The notes beneath the pieces were generated by a model. The model did not search any database and was not told the DNA's origin. It saw only the letters and a program-made list of their open reading frames with translations. A stretch of 6,589 nt of DNA, taken from contig JAOUEK010000115.1 of NCBI GenBank assembly GCA_029858755.1, positions 1 through 6,589 of the forward strand, given 5' to 3'. Of this stretch, positions 1 through 6,481 are shown piece after piece. This DNA comes from Thermoleophilia bacterium (GTDB taxonomy: Bacteria; Actinomycetota; Thermoleophilia; Gaiellales; Gaiellaceae). Numbering within the stretch: position 1 is the first letter of the stretch; each line of letters begins with the position of its first letter. Made by a program: the position numbers and the translations under genes.

Positions 1-1061
1 CGCTCCAGGCGCTCGCGGACGATCTCCATGTGCAAGAGGCCGAGGAAGCCGCAGCGAAAGCCGAAGCCGAGGGCCTGGGAGGTCTCGGGCTCGTAGAACA
101 GCGCGGCGTCGTTGAGCTTCAGCCGCTCGAGGGCGTCGCGGAGGGCCGGGTACTCGTCGGAGTCGGTCGGGAAGAGGCCGGCGAAGACCATCGGCTTGAC
201 GTCCTTGTAGCCGGGAAGCGGGGTGGCGGCCGCCCCGGCTCGTGTGGTCAGCGTGTCGCCGACGCGGAGCCGGGAGACGTCCTTCAAGCCGGTGACGACG
301 TAACCGACCTCGCCGGCCTCGAGAGCGTCGACCGGGCAGCGCTGCGGTGACATGAAGCCGAGCTCCTCGGCATCGAACTCCGTGCGCGTGGCCATCGTCC
401 GTAACGCAGCGCCTTGCTCCAGCCGGCCGTCGACGACGCGCACGAAGGCGATCACACCCCGGTACTGGTCGTACGAGGAGTCGAAGATCAGCGCCCGTGC
501 CGGCGCGGAGGGATCCCCGGCGGGAGGGGAAATCCGCCGCACGATGGCGTCGAGCACCGCGTCGACGTTCTGCCCGGTCTTCGCCGAGATTCGCACCACG
601 TCCTCGGGGTCACCCCCGAGCAGGCCGCAGACCTCGCGCGCAGCGCCGTCGGGGTCGGCCTGCGGCAGGTCGATCTTGTTGACGACGGCGACGATCTCGA
701 GGTCGTTCTCGATCGCAAGGTATGCGTTGGCCAGGGTCTGCGCCTGGATCCCCTGCGCCGCGTCGACGACGAGCACCGCACCCTCGCAGGCCTGCAGCGA
801 CCGAGACACCTCGTAGGTGAAGTCCACGTGCCCCGGCGTGTCGATCAGGTTCAGCTCGTGCCCCTTCCACTGCACCCGTACGGCCTGTGCCTTGATCGTG
901 ATCCCCCGCTCCCGCTCGAGGTCCATCGAGTCGAGCAGCTGGTCGCGCATCTCGCGCTCGCTCACGGTGTCCGTGAGCTGCAGCACGCGGTCGGCGAGGG
1001 TCGACTTCCCGTGGTCGATGTGGGCGATGATCGAGAAGTTCCGGATGCGGGCCTGGTCCAT
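1..1061 (-). CDS. lepA: Elongation factor 4 (LepA/EF4), translational GTPase, 3' end cut by window edge
   Basis: LepA is a ribosome-binding GTPase of the EF-G-like family, acting in the cytoplasm and at the membrane during translation. The first 353 codons are present; family members have about 600, so roughly 250 C-terminal residues, including the LepA-specific C-terminal domain, lie outside the window. The GTPase motifs are all visible: AHIDHGKST (residues 13-21, P-loop), RGITI (52-56, switch I), DTPGH (74-78, switch II), NKID (128-131) and SAKTG (159-163). A beta-barrel domain II follows (about 185-275), then the domain III signature [17 protein letters not shown] (331-347), which is typical of LepA rather than EF-G or TypA. 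The ATG at 1061 gives the standard N-terminus [16 protein letters not shown]. It lies 3 nt after the murJ stop with no strong Shine-Dalgarno sequence, so translation is probably coupled to murJ (inference). Confidence 0.98.
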   Translation of the reverse strand, partial: MDQARIRNFSIIAHIDHGKSTLADRVLQLTDTVSEREMRDQLLDSMDLERERGITIKAQAVRVQWKGHELNLIDTPGHVDFTYEVSRSLQACEGAVLVVDAAQGIQAQTLANAYLAIENDLEIVAVVNKIDLPQADPDGAAREVCGLLGGDPEDVVRISAKTGQNVDAVLDAIVRRISPPAGDPSAPARALIFDSSYDQYRGVIAFVRVVDGRLEQGAALRTMATRTEFDAEELGFMSPQRCPVDALEAGEVGYVVTGLKDVSRLRVGDTLTTRAGAAATPLPGYKDVKPMVFAGLFPTDSDEYPALRDALERLKLNDAALFYEPETSQALGFGFRCGFLGLLHMEIVRERLE

Positions 1062-1064
1062 AGG

Positions 1065-2693
1065 TCAGTCCGCCGCGGGCGGGCGCTTTCGCAACGCTAG
1101 CAACGCGTCCAACTCGCGGACGTGGAGCGCCCTGCAGGCCAGGAGATAGACGGCTCCGCCGGCAGCGAGCGCGACACCGAGCGAGGCGATCTGGGCGGAG
1201 AGCGAGCGGCCGAGCGCCGAGTCGAGCGCCCACCAGGCCGGGAACACGACGGCGGCGAGGGCCACGGAGGCGCCGACGATCCGGAGGAGGCTGCCCAGCG
1301 TGCGACGCTCGTCGACCTGCGTGAGCCGCGGCCGCATGAGCCCTATCAACGCCGTCGCTCCGACGAGGTTGGAGAGCGACGTGGCAAGCGGGATGCCCCA
1401 GATCCCGACCCGGTAGAGCGCGACGTCGAGCACGACGTTGAGGGTGAGGGTGCCGGTCGCCACCAACGACGGGACCCAGCTCGACTGCAGCGAGTAGAAG
1501 CTCCGGTTGAAGAGCAGCATCCAGCCGTTGAACACGAGCCCTGCGGAGAAGGCGGCGAGAGCACCGGCGACGACGGCGGTGTCCGAGGAGGTGAACTCGC
1601 CGCGCTGGTAGACGAGGCGGACGATCGGCACGGCGAGGACGGCGGACACCGTGGCAGCGGGGATGAGCAGGAAGGCGACCTGGCGCAGGCCCATGTCGAG
1701 CGTCCGCCCGAACGCCGCCATGTCACGGCGGGCGGAGAGCCGGGAGAGCGTCGGGAAGAGCACGGTGGTGACGGCGACGGCGAACATGCCCTGGGGGAGC
1801 ATGTACAGGCGGAACGCCTTGTCGATTGCCGCCGGCGCGAGCTCCGGGTCGATCAGCCGGGAGGCGAACAGGGTGTCGATCACTGCGCTGACGTTGATCA
1901 GGCCGAGCGTGATCGTGACCGGGAGCATCAGCGCGAAGAAGCGCCGCACCGCCGGATCGCGCCAGTCGACGACGACGGTGAGCCGCCCGTCGAGTGTTCG
2001 CAGCCACGGCACGGGGAGCAGGAACTGGACGAGCGTGGCGACGACGATCGAGCCGGCGTAGACATAGAGCGCGGCGCTGTCGCTGTCGGTGCTCGGGACG
2101 CCGAGCGCGAGGCCGAGGATGATCACGAGGTTCCAGGCGACCGGGGCGAGAGCCGGCGCCGCGAACTGGTCGTGGGCGTTGAGAATGCCGACGACGACAC
2201 CCGAGAGCCCGAGCAGGACGACGATCGGGAAGAGCACCCGCGACAGGCCGACGGCGAGATCGAGGTTTCCACCTGGGTCTCCGAAGAGCCGCATCACGAG
2301 CGGCGCGGCGAGGACGAAGAGCGCGGTCAGGCCCCCGAGCCCGAGCAGCACGAGCCAGAAGATGGTGGAGGCGACGCGCCATGCCCGGCGACGGTCTCCC
2401 GACTCGAGCAGGCCGCTGAACACGGGGACGAAGGCTCCGGTGAGCGCGGCGTCGGCGACCAGGGCGCGAACGAGGTTCGGGATCTGGAACGCGACGGTGA
2501 ACGCGTTGATCGGCCCGGTGACCCCGAACACCGCGGCCGAGACCATCTCGCGGACGAGGCCCAGCACGCGCGACAGCCCGGTGGCGGCCGAGAAGATCGC
2601 CGTCGATCGACCCAGCCGCCGGCGCGGCTCGGGAGCGGCCTCGGCCGGCTCGGTGAGGTCGTCCACGTCGCCGAAGGATGCCCGATCGCCCAT
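1065..2693 (-). CDS. murJ: Probable lipid II flippase MurJ (MVF/MviN family)
   Basis: MurJ moves the peptidoglycan precursor lipid II across the cytoplasmic membrane. The predicted protein has 542 residues from this start (family about 510-550) and is almost entirely hydrophobic segments, fitting the 14-helix MOP-superfamily fold. The helix 1 signature SRVLGLVRE (41-49) keeps the two arginines matching E. coli R18 and R24. PNLVRAL (72-78) keeps the arginine matching R52, and FRLYMLPQG (294-302) holds a likely R270 equivalent. The residue matching E. coli D39 appears to be Asn63. The frame is open to an ATG at 2750, but the added 19 residues have poor third-position G/C and cover an inverted repeat, so I prefer the ATG at 2693; neither start has a convincing ribosome binding site. 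A cytoplasmic N-terminal stretch of about 25 residues rich in acidic residues and Arg precedes helix 1. The gene is first in a murJ-lepA unit, divergent from rpsT. Confidence 0.94.
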   Translation of the reverse strand: MGDRASFGDVDDLTEPAEAAPEPRRRLGRSTAIFSAATGLSRVLGLVREMVSAAVFGVTGPINAFTVAFQIPNLVRALVADAALTGAFVPVFSGLLESGDRRRAWRVASTIFWLVLLGLGGLTALFVLAAPLVMRLFGDPGGNLDLAVGLSRVLFPIVVLLGLSGVVVGILNAHDQFAAPALAPVAWNLVIILGLALGVPSTDSDSAALYVYAGSIVVATLVQFLLPVPWLRTLDGRLTVVVDWRDPAVRRFFALMLPVTITLGLINVSAVIDTLFASRLIDPELAPAAIDKAFRLYMLPQGMFAVAVTTVLFPTLSRLSARRDMAAFGRTLDMGLRQVAFLLIPAATVSAVLAVPIVRLVYQRGEFTSSDTAVVAGALAAFSAGLVFNGWMLLFNRSFYSLQSSWVPSLVATGTLTLNVVLDVALYRVGIWGIPLATSLSNLVGATALIGLMRPRLTQVDERRTLGSLLRIVGASVALAAVVFPAWWALDSALGRSLSAQIASLGVALAAGGAVYLLACRALHVRELDALLALRKRPPAAD

Positions 2694-2735
2694 CCGACAC
2701 AGTTTCGGCACAGAGACAGCACAGGCCTGCGCAGA

Positions 2736-2751
2736 GATGCTCGATAGCATC
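2736..2751. repeat. Perfect inverted repeat in the murJ/rpsT divergent region
   Basis: GATGCT and AGCATC, 6 bp each, are separated by CGAT. The repeat lies 43 nt upstream of the preferred murJ start and overlaps the alternative upstream ATG at 2750. The surrounding sequence is lower in G+C than the flanking genes. The position fits an operator or promoter element for murJ, but there is no match to a known regulator site that I can name, and a repeat this short can occur by chance. Confidence 0.35.
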
Positions 2752-2812
2752 GAAAGCGGGGTGGAGGAGTGGTGGCCCCCGTCGGCGCCGAGCCTCGGGC
2801 AGTATCGGCTGC

Positions 2813-2821
2813 TGGTAGGAT
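2813..2821 (+). promoter_or_regulatory. Probable extended -10 promoter element of rpsT
   Basis: TGGTAGGAT reads as an extended -10 (TGn followed by TAGGAT, which matches the TAnnnT core of housekeeping sigma promoters). No good -35 is seen about 17 nt upstream, which is tolerated for extended -10 promoters. Transcription would start near 2827-2829, giving an rpsT leader of about 37 nt. Assignment is by eye only. Confidence 0.5.
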
Positions 2822-2827
2822 CTGCGC

Positions 2828-2843
2828 GCCCGCGGTTGCGGGC
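2828..2843 (+). promoter_or_regulatory. Hairpin in the rpsT leader followed by a U-rich tract
   Basis: GCCCGC and GCGGGC form a perfect 6-bp stem with a GGTT loop, followed at once by TTTCTCT (2844-2850), then the rpsT Shine-Dalgarno sequence. A second fold is possible: CCGCG (2830-2834) can pair with CGCGG (2851-2855), which includes the first two bases of the GGAG at 2854. The two folds exclude each other. A role as attenuator, autoregulatory S20 site or 5'-end stabiliser is inference. The U tract is interrupted by C, so efficient termination is doubtful. Confidence 0.4.
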
Positions 2844-2864
2844 TTTCTCTCGCGGAGATCAGCG

Positions 2865-3125
2865 ATGCCGAACATCAAGCAACAGGAGAAGCGCGTGCGC
2901 AGCGCCGCCCGGCAGCGGCTCGAGAATCTGCGCTACCGGTCGTCGATCAAGACGCTGACCAAGCGACTCTCGGCTGCGGTCGCCGACGGAGACGCGGAGC
3001 TCGCGGCTGCGGAGCACCGGGAGCTGGTGCACACGATCGACCGCGCGGCCGCCCGAGGCGCCATCCACCGGAACACCGCCGCTCGCAAGAAGTCGAGCGC
3101 GGCACGGCTCCTCTCGTCGGGCTAG
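2865..3125 (+). CDS. rpsT: 30S ribosomal protein S20
   Basis: S20 is a primary 16S rRNA-binding protein of the small subunit body. The 86-residue product matches the family length. It starts MPNIKQQEKRVRSA, the usual S20 opening, and its three-helix composition of Lys, Arg and Ala is typical. The C-terminal GAIHRNTAARKKSSA (residues 65-79) is the family's conserved rRNA-binding stretch. The ATG at 2865 is chosen over in-frame upstream starts because the family begins exactly here and because GGAG (2854-2857) lies 7 nt before it. The gene is monocistronic on the plus strand, divergent from murJ and convergent with holA, whose stop lies 4 bp beyond its own TAG. No U-tailed terminator is visible after it, so termination must occur inside the antisense of holA or be Rho-dependent (inference). 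Confidence 0.98.
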   Translation: MPNIKQQEKRVRSAARQRLENLRYRSSIKTLTKRLSAAVADGDAELAAAEHRELVHTIDRAAARGAIHRNTAARKKSSAARLLSSG

Positions 3126-3129
3126 ACGG

Positions 3130-4152
3130 TCAGCGCGCCGGCCGGCGGGGCTCTCGATCGCCGGCGACGTCGATCAGCGCCAGCTGCAACTCGAGCTCGG
3201 GTTGCAGACGGCTGCCGCCCTTGAGTGCGTGGTCGAGCTCGGCCACACGGAGCAACGCCGCGTCGAGCTCAGCGTCACTGAAGCCCCTGGCGAACTCGAA
3301 CGCTCGCTCCGCCTGGAACTCGTAGCGGACGCCGAGCTGCTTCATGGCGTCCTTGGGCCGGACACCCTCCTCCTCCAGCCGCCGGGCGCGACGAACGACA
3401 CCGATCTGCCGCGCGAGCTGGGCTGCGATCATCGGCACGACCGCAGGCACGGGCCGCCCCGACCGCTCGAGTGCGGCTTCCGTGGCCTCGAGCGCACGGC
3501 CGAGCTCGCGGCGCCCCCACGCGTCGGTGATCGCGTAGACGGGGGTGTCGGCCGATGCAGCGACGAGCCGCTCGACCTCGACCTCGCCGACGGGCTCGCC
3601 GTCCGCCCAGACGGCGATCTTGTCGATCTCGGCAGCGAGGCGGCCCAAGTCGTCGCCGACGAGCTGGAGGAGGGCGGTGCAGGCGTCGGGGCCGGCCGCG
3701 ACACCCTGCGCCTTGAACCGCTCGCCGACCCACGAGACGAGTCGACGCTTCACGACGTCGTACACGAGCAGGTCACCCGCCTTGGCGCAGGCCTTGGCGA
3801 GCGGGGCGTCTCGCCGGATCGCGTTCACGGTCAGCGCGAGCACCGTGTCGGGCGCCGGCGACGCCAGGTACGCGACGATCGCCTCGACGTCCCCGGCGTT
3901 CCACGCCCCCCGCAGCTGCCCCTCCACGTTCGGGCGCCCGTCGACGTCGTCGACGAGAACCAGCCTGCGGTCGCCGAAGAGGCTGCCCGCGTTGCACAGG
4001 GCGACGACGTCCGCGCCGGTCGCCTCCTGGGCGGGAACGTGCTCGATCGACTCGGACGCGAAGTGCCGACGGAGCCGCTGGACGGCAGTTGCGACCTTCG
4101 GCCGGTCGCTCCCCCCGATCAGGTATGCCGGCCGGAGCTCGACGTCTGCCAC
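3130..4152 (-). CDS. holA: DNA polymerase III subunit delta (clamp loader)
   Basis: The delta subunit opens the beta sliding clamp within the clamp-loader complex. The product has 340 residues, normal for the family. The N-terminal AAA-like fold opens with AYLIGGSD (9-16), where other family members have a YL-x-G-x-D/E pattern. SLFGDRRLVLVDDV (57-70) matches the conserved stretch that includes the clamp-contact region. ALLQLVGDDLGRLAAEIDK (160-178) is the typical domain II segment, and the C-terminal collar helix contains HALKGGSRLQPELELQLAL (308-326). The start is GTG at 4152: an in-frame TAG at 4162-4164 bars any earlier start, and AGGG lies 7 nt before the GTG. The residues just after it are needed for the first beta strand. 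The gene follows comEC on the same strand, as in many Gram-positive bacteria, and ends 4 bp from the convergent rpsT stop. Confidence 0.95.
   Translation of the reverse strand: MADVELRPAYLIGGSDRPKVATAVQRLRRHFASESIEHVPAQEATGADVVALCNAGSLFGDRRLVLVDDVDGRPNVEGQLRGAWNAGDVEAIVAYLASPAPDTVLALTVNAIRRDAPLAKACAKAGDLLVYDVVKRRLVSWVGERFKAQGVAAGPDACTALLQLVGDDLGRLAAEIDKIAVWADGEPVGEVEVERLVAASADTPVYAITDAWGRRELGRALEATEAALERSGRPVPAVVPMIAAQLARQIGVVRRARRLEEEGVRPKDAMKQLGVRYEFQAERAFEFARGFSDAELDAALLRVAELDHALKGGSRLQPELELQLALIDVAGDREPRRPAR
3136..3166. terminator. Possible GC-rich hairpin at the rpsT/holA convergence, without U tail
   Basis: CGCCGGC (3136-3142) and GCCGGCG (3160-3166) can pair as a 7-bp stem around a 17-nt loop. 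CGCCGGCCGGCG (3136-3147) is also a perfect palindrome. It begins 11 nt after the rpsT stop, inside the last codons of holA. There is no T-run on either side, so it is at most a weak or factor-assisted terminator. In sequence this rich in G+C such pairing is easily accidental. Confidence 0.2.
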
Positions 4153-6481
4153 GCGTGCACCCTAGCGCTCGACGTCGCGGGCGCCCGCGGCGATGGCGCC
4201 GGGAGGACACGGTCACGCTCGACCCGTCCGTCTCGATCAGAACCTCGCCGTCGAGGTCGGTACGGAGCAGGCGTAGCCCCGGAACGGCCTCGAGCGCGGC
4301 GACCGTCTCCGGACGAGGATGACCGTACTCGTTCTCCCGTCCCGCCGAGATCACGGCGACGGCGGGGCGGAGCACGCGGAGCAGGCTCGGCAGGCCCGGG
4401 TCCTCCGAGCCGTGGTGAGCCACCTTCAGCGCGTCGACGGCGTGGAGCGGCAGCCGCGAGGTGACGTTCGACTCCGCGTCGGCGGTGAGCAGCACGTCGA
4501 ACGAGCCGAACGAGGCGAGCACGACGATCGCGTGGTCGTTGGGGTCGTCGCCGGGGCGGTCGGAGGAGGCAGGCCACAGCACGCGTAGGACGAGACGCCC
4601 CACGCGGAACACGTCACCGGCACGCGCGACCAGCACCCCGACGCCGCGCTCCCGGGCCGCCGCCAGCGCGCGGCGGCGATCGGGCGAGGGCGCGCTGAGG
4701 CCGGGATCGAGGACACGGTCGACGGACAACGACCGGATCACGCTCTCGGCGCCGCCGATGTGGTCGCGCTGCGGATGCGTCAACACGAGCGCCGAGAGCG
4801 CCCGCAGCCCGCGACGGCGCAACTGCCCGGCGACATCCGCCTCGGGCGAGCCCTGGTCGACCAGGACGGCTCCCCGATCGACCTCGAGCAGCACGGCGTC
4901 GCCCTGACCGACGTCGAGCACGGTGACACGGAGCCCGCTCGGGGCGCTCCAGCTCGCGGGTGAGGAGGTGACGACGACGAACGAGAGCGCGGCGGCAGCC
5001 GTGACCGCAACGGCGAGGACGACTGCGGCTCGCCGATAGGGCGGGAGCCGGGCAACCCCGGTCGCGACCACCACGATGGCCGCGACGACGCCGAGCACGG
5101 CGGGTGAGTGGGCCTCGGCGTGCGGGAGCCCGGCGAATGCGCTGGCGCACCCCGCGATCCAGGCGGCCGCCTCGCCCGCGAGCCACGAGAGCGTCGTCGT
5201 CGCCCAGGGCAGCACCGGCTCCACGAGGGCGCCGCCGAGGGCCAGGCCGAGGACGAGCGGCATCGCAGGTTCCGCCGCGACGTTGGCGGGCACCGTCCAT
5301 ATTGCGATGTACCCGAAGTGGAGCCAGACAATCGGAGCGGTGGCAACGCTGCAGGCGACGGCGACCCCCATCCAGATCAGCGGCTGCAGCGCACGCGGGT
5401 AACCGTGAGCGCGCGCGTCGAGGCGAGGCACCGTGACGAGGATCGCCGCGACGGCGGCGAACGAGAGCTGGAACCCCGGGTCGAGCACGGTCGGCGGCCG
5501 CCACGCGAGCAGCATCAGAGCGCCGAGCGCCATCGCGTGCCAGCCGTCCGTACGCCGGGACGCGAGCACGGCGACACACGCCACGGCGCCGGCGACGGTC
5601 GCTCTCGCGACCGACGGCTCCCAGCCGACGGCGAGCGCGTAGCCGGCGATTCCCGCGATCGCGACGAGCTGTGTCCCGAGCCTGCCGACCGCGAGCAGCC
5701 AGGCGAGCCAGCTGAGGCCAAGGGCGACGATCGCCACGTTCTGACCGGAGACGGCAGTCAGGTGCGCGAGGCCGGAGGCCCGGAAGTCGTCGCGGAGCGA
5801 CGCGGACAGCCCGCCGTCGTCGCCGAGCACGATGCCGCGGAGCAGCGCGAGCCGCTCGCCGCGTGCTCCGCGTGCGAGCGAGCGCTCCACGTGCGCGCGC
5901 AGCCGGTCGGCGACGCCTCCGATCCCACCCCGCCGGCCGACGACGCGGGCGTCGCCGGCATTGAGCACCACGTGGACACCACGCCGCTCGAGCCAGGCGC
6001 GCTCGTCGAAGCCGGTCTCGGGCCCTCGCGGCGCCTTGGGCCGCGCGCGCACGACCTCGAGCACTGCGCCGCGGGGAGGCGAGCGCCCTTTCGGGAGCAC
6101 GACGAGGACACGCTCGCGAACCCGGTCGGCGCCGAAGCGCTCGACGTCCCCGAACATGCGCAGCGAATCGCCCACGCGACGGGCGGGTGACGTGACGACG
6201 ACGCGCGCGCTGGCCACCTCGCCGAGTCGCTCCCGCAGGACGCTGCGCTCGAGCGCGTCCATGCGGAGCCCGCCCCAGACGAGGCCGGTGCAGCCGAGCA
6301 GCAACGCGACGAACGCGAGCCGTGGAACGCCCTGCGCCACAGTCAGCGCCGCCGCTGCGGCGGCCACGGCGAGCGCGATCACGACAGCTCGCGGCGGCGC
6401 GGCGAGCGCCGGCGCCGCAAGGCCCGCGCAGGCGGCGAGCAGGAGCAGCGTCGGCCAGCGGCGGGAGAGCAGCGAGGTCAC
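3773..6481 (-). CDS. comEC: ComEC/Rec2 family competence DNA channel, open frame overlapping holA
   Basis: ComEC forms the inner-membrane channel that carries single-stranded DNA into the cell during natural transformation. The N-terminus has several membrane segments (about 8-75). An OB-fold region follows, with FDERAWLERRG (158-168). The Competence domain contains AHLTAVSGQNV (239-249), PSVARATVAG (289-298), DPGFQLSF (334-341) and VPANVAAEP (397-405). A metallo-beta-lactamase domain starts at LDVGQGDA (522-529), with LTHPQRDHIGG (567-577), ADAES (667-671), AHHGS (688-692) and YGHP (719-722). The GTG start at 6481 overlaps the comEA stop as GTGA, with no Shine-Dalgarno sequence, which suggests coupling. 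The literal frame gives 902 residues, but homology ends near residue 760, as expected for a 700-800 residue family. The last 142 residues are Arg-rich, look like an out-of-frame shadow, and about 126 of them overlap holA. A +1 shift near 4199-4207 would end the protein at 4162. Confidence 0.93.
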   Translation of the reverse strand: MTSLLSRRWPTLLLLAACAGLAAPALAAPPRAVVIALAVAAAAAALTVAQGVPRLAFVALLLGCTGLVWGGLRMDALERSVLRERLGEVASARVVVTSPARRVGDSLRMFGDVERFGADRVRERVLVVLPKGRSPPRGAVLEVVRARPKAPRGPETGFDERAWLERRGVHVVLNAGDARVVGRRGGIGGVADRLRAHVERSLARGARGERLALLRGIVLGDDGGLSASLRDDFRASGLAHLTAVSGQNVAIVALGLSWLAWLLAVGRLGTQLVAIAGIAGYALAVGWEPSVARATVAGAVACVAVLASRRTDGWHAMALGALMLLAWRPPTVLDPGFQLSFAAVAAILVTVPRLDARAHGYPRALQPLIWMGVAVACSVATAPIVWLHFGYIAIWTVPANVAAEPAMPLVLGLALGGALVEPVLPWATTTLSWLAGEAAAWIAGCASAFAGLPHAEAHSPAVLGVVAAIVVVATGVARLPPYRRAAVVLAVAVTAAAALSFVVVTSSPASWSAPSGLRVTVLDVGQGDAVLLEVDRGAVLVDQGSPEADVAGQLRRRGLRALSALVLTHPQRDHIGGAESVIRSLSVDRVLDPGLSAPSPDRRRALAAARERGVGVLVARAGDVFRVGRLVLRVLWPASSDRPGDDPNDHAIVVLASFGSFDVLLTADAESNVTSRLPLHAVDALKVAHHGSEDPGLPSLLRVLRPAVAVISAGRENEYGHPRPETVAALEAVPGLRLLRTDLDGEVLIETDGSSVTVSSRRHRRGRPRRRALGCTRGRRRAPAGIPDRGERPAEGRNCRPAAPSALRVRVDRARSRPGGDRRGRRRPVQRGQPLRRPQAGSRRRRRRAPERGGAAAGGVERRGRRGDRRVPGVAGARHGARADRERDPARRPARQGLRQGG
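4162..4210 (-). other. Suspected frameshift or lost stop at the comEC 3' end
   Basis: In the comEC frame the 13 codons from CGG (4201-4199) onward have A or T in the third position five times. In the +1 frame the 13 codons before the TAG at 4164-4162 all have G or C there, and they read PGAIAAGARDVER before the stop. Removing one C from the CCC at 4203-4201 would join the two frames and give a ComEC of about 772 residues that ends 9 nt before the holA GTG. A sequencing or assembly indel, a real mutation, or a naturally long reading frame cannot be told apart here. Confidence 0.5.

Noticed and set aside
1122..2747. 541-codon open frame on the plus strand, antisense to murJ
   Set aside because: It is an uninterrupted mix of Glu, Arg, Gly and Asp with no domain, and lies exactly opposite murJ. 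Long antisense frames are expected in DNA this rich in G+C, and murJ on the other strand is clearly recognisable.
2769..2864. In-frame upstream start that would add 32 residues to S20
   Set aside because: S20 proteins begin MPNIK, exactly at 2865, and a Shine-Dalgarno sequence lies 7 nt before it. The upstream part covers the promoter and leader.
3202..4464. 420-codon open frame on the plus strand, antisense to holA and the end of comEC
   Set aside because: Its composition is low-complexity Arg, Asp, Gly and Pro, and it spans two recognisable genes on the opposite strand. No ribosome binding site or family motif was seen.
5108..6190. 360-codon open frame on the plus strand, antisense to comEC
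   Set aside because: It mirrors the comEC codon bias and has no hydrophobic core, motif or ribosome binding site of its own.
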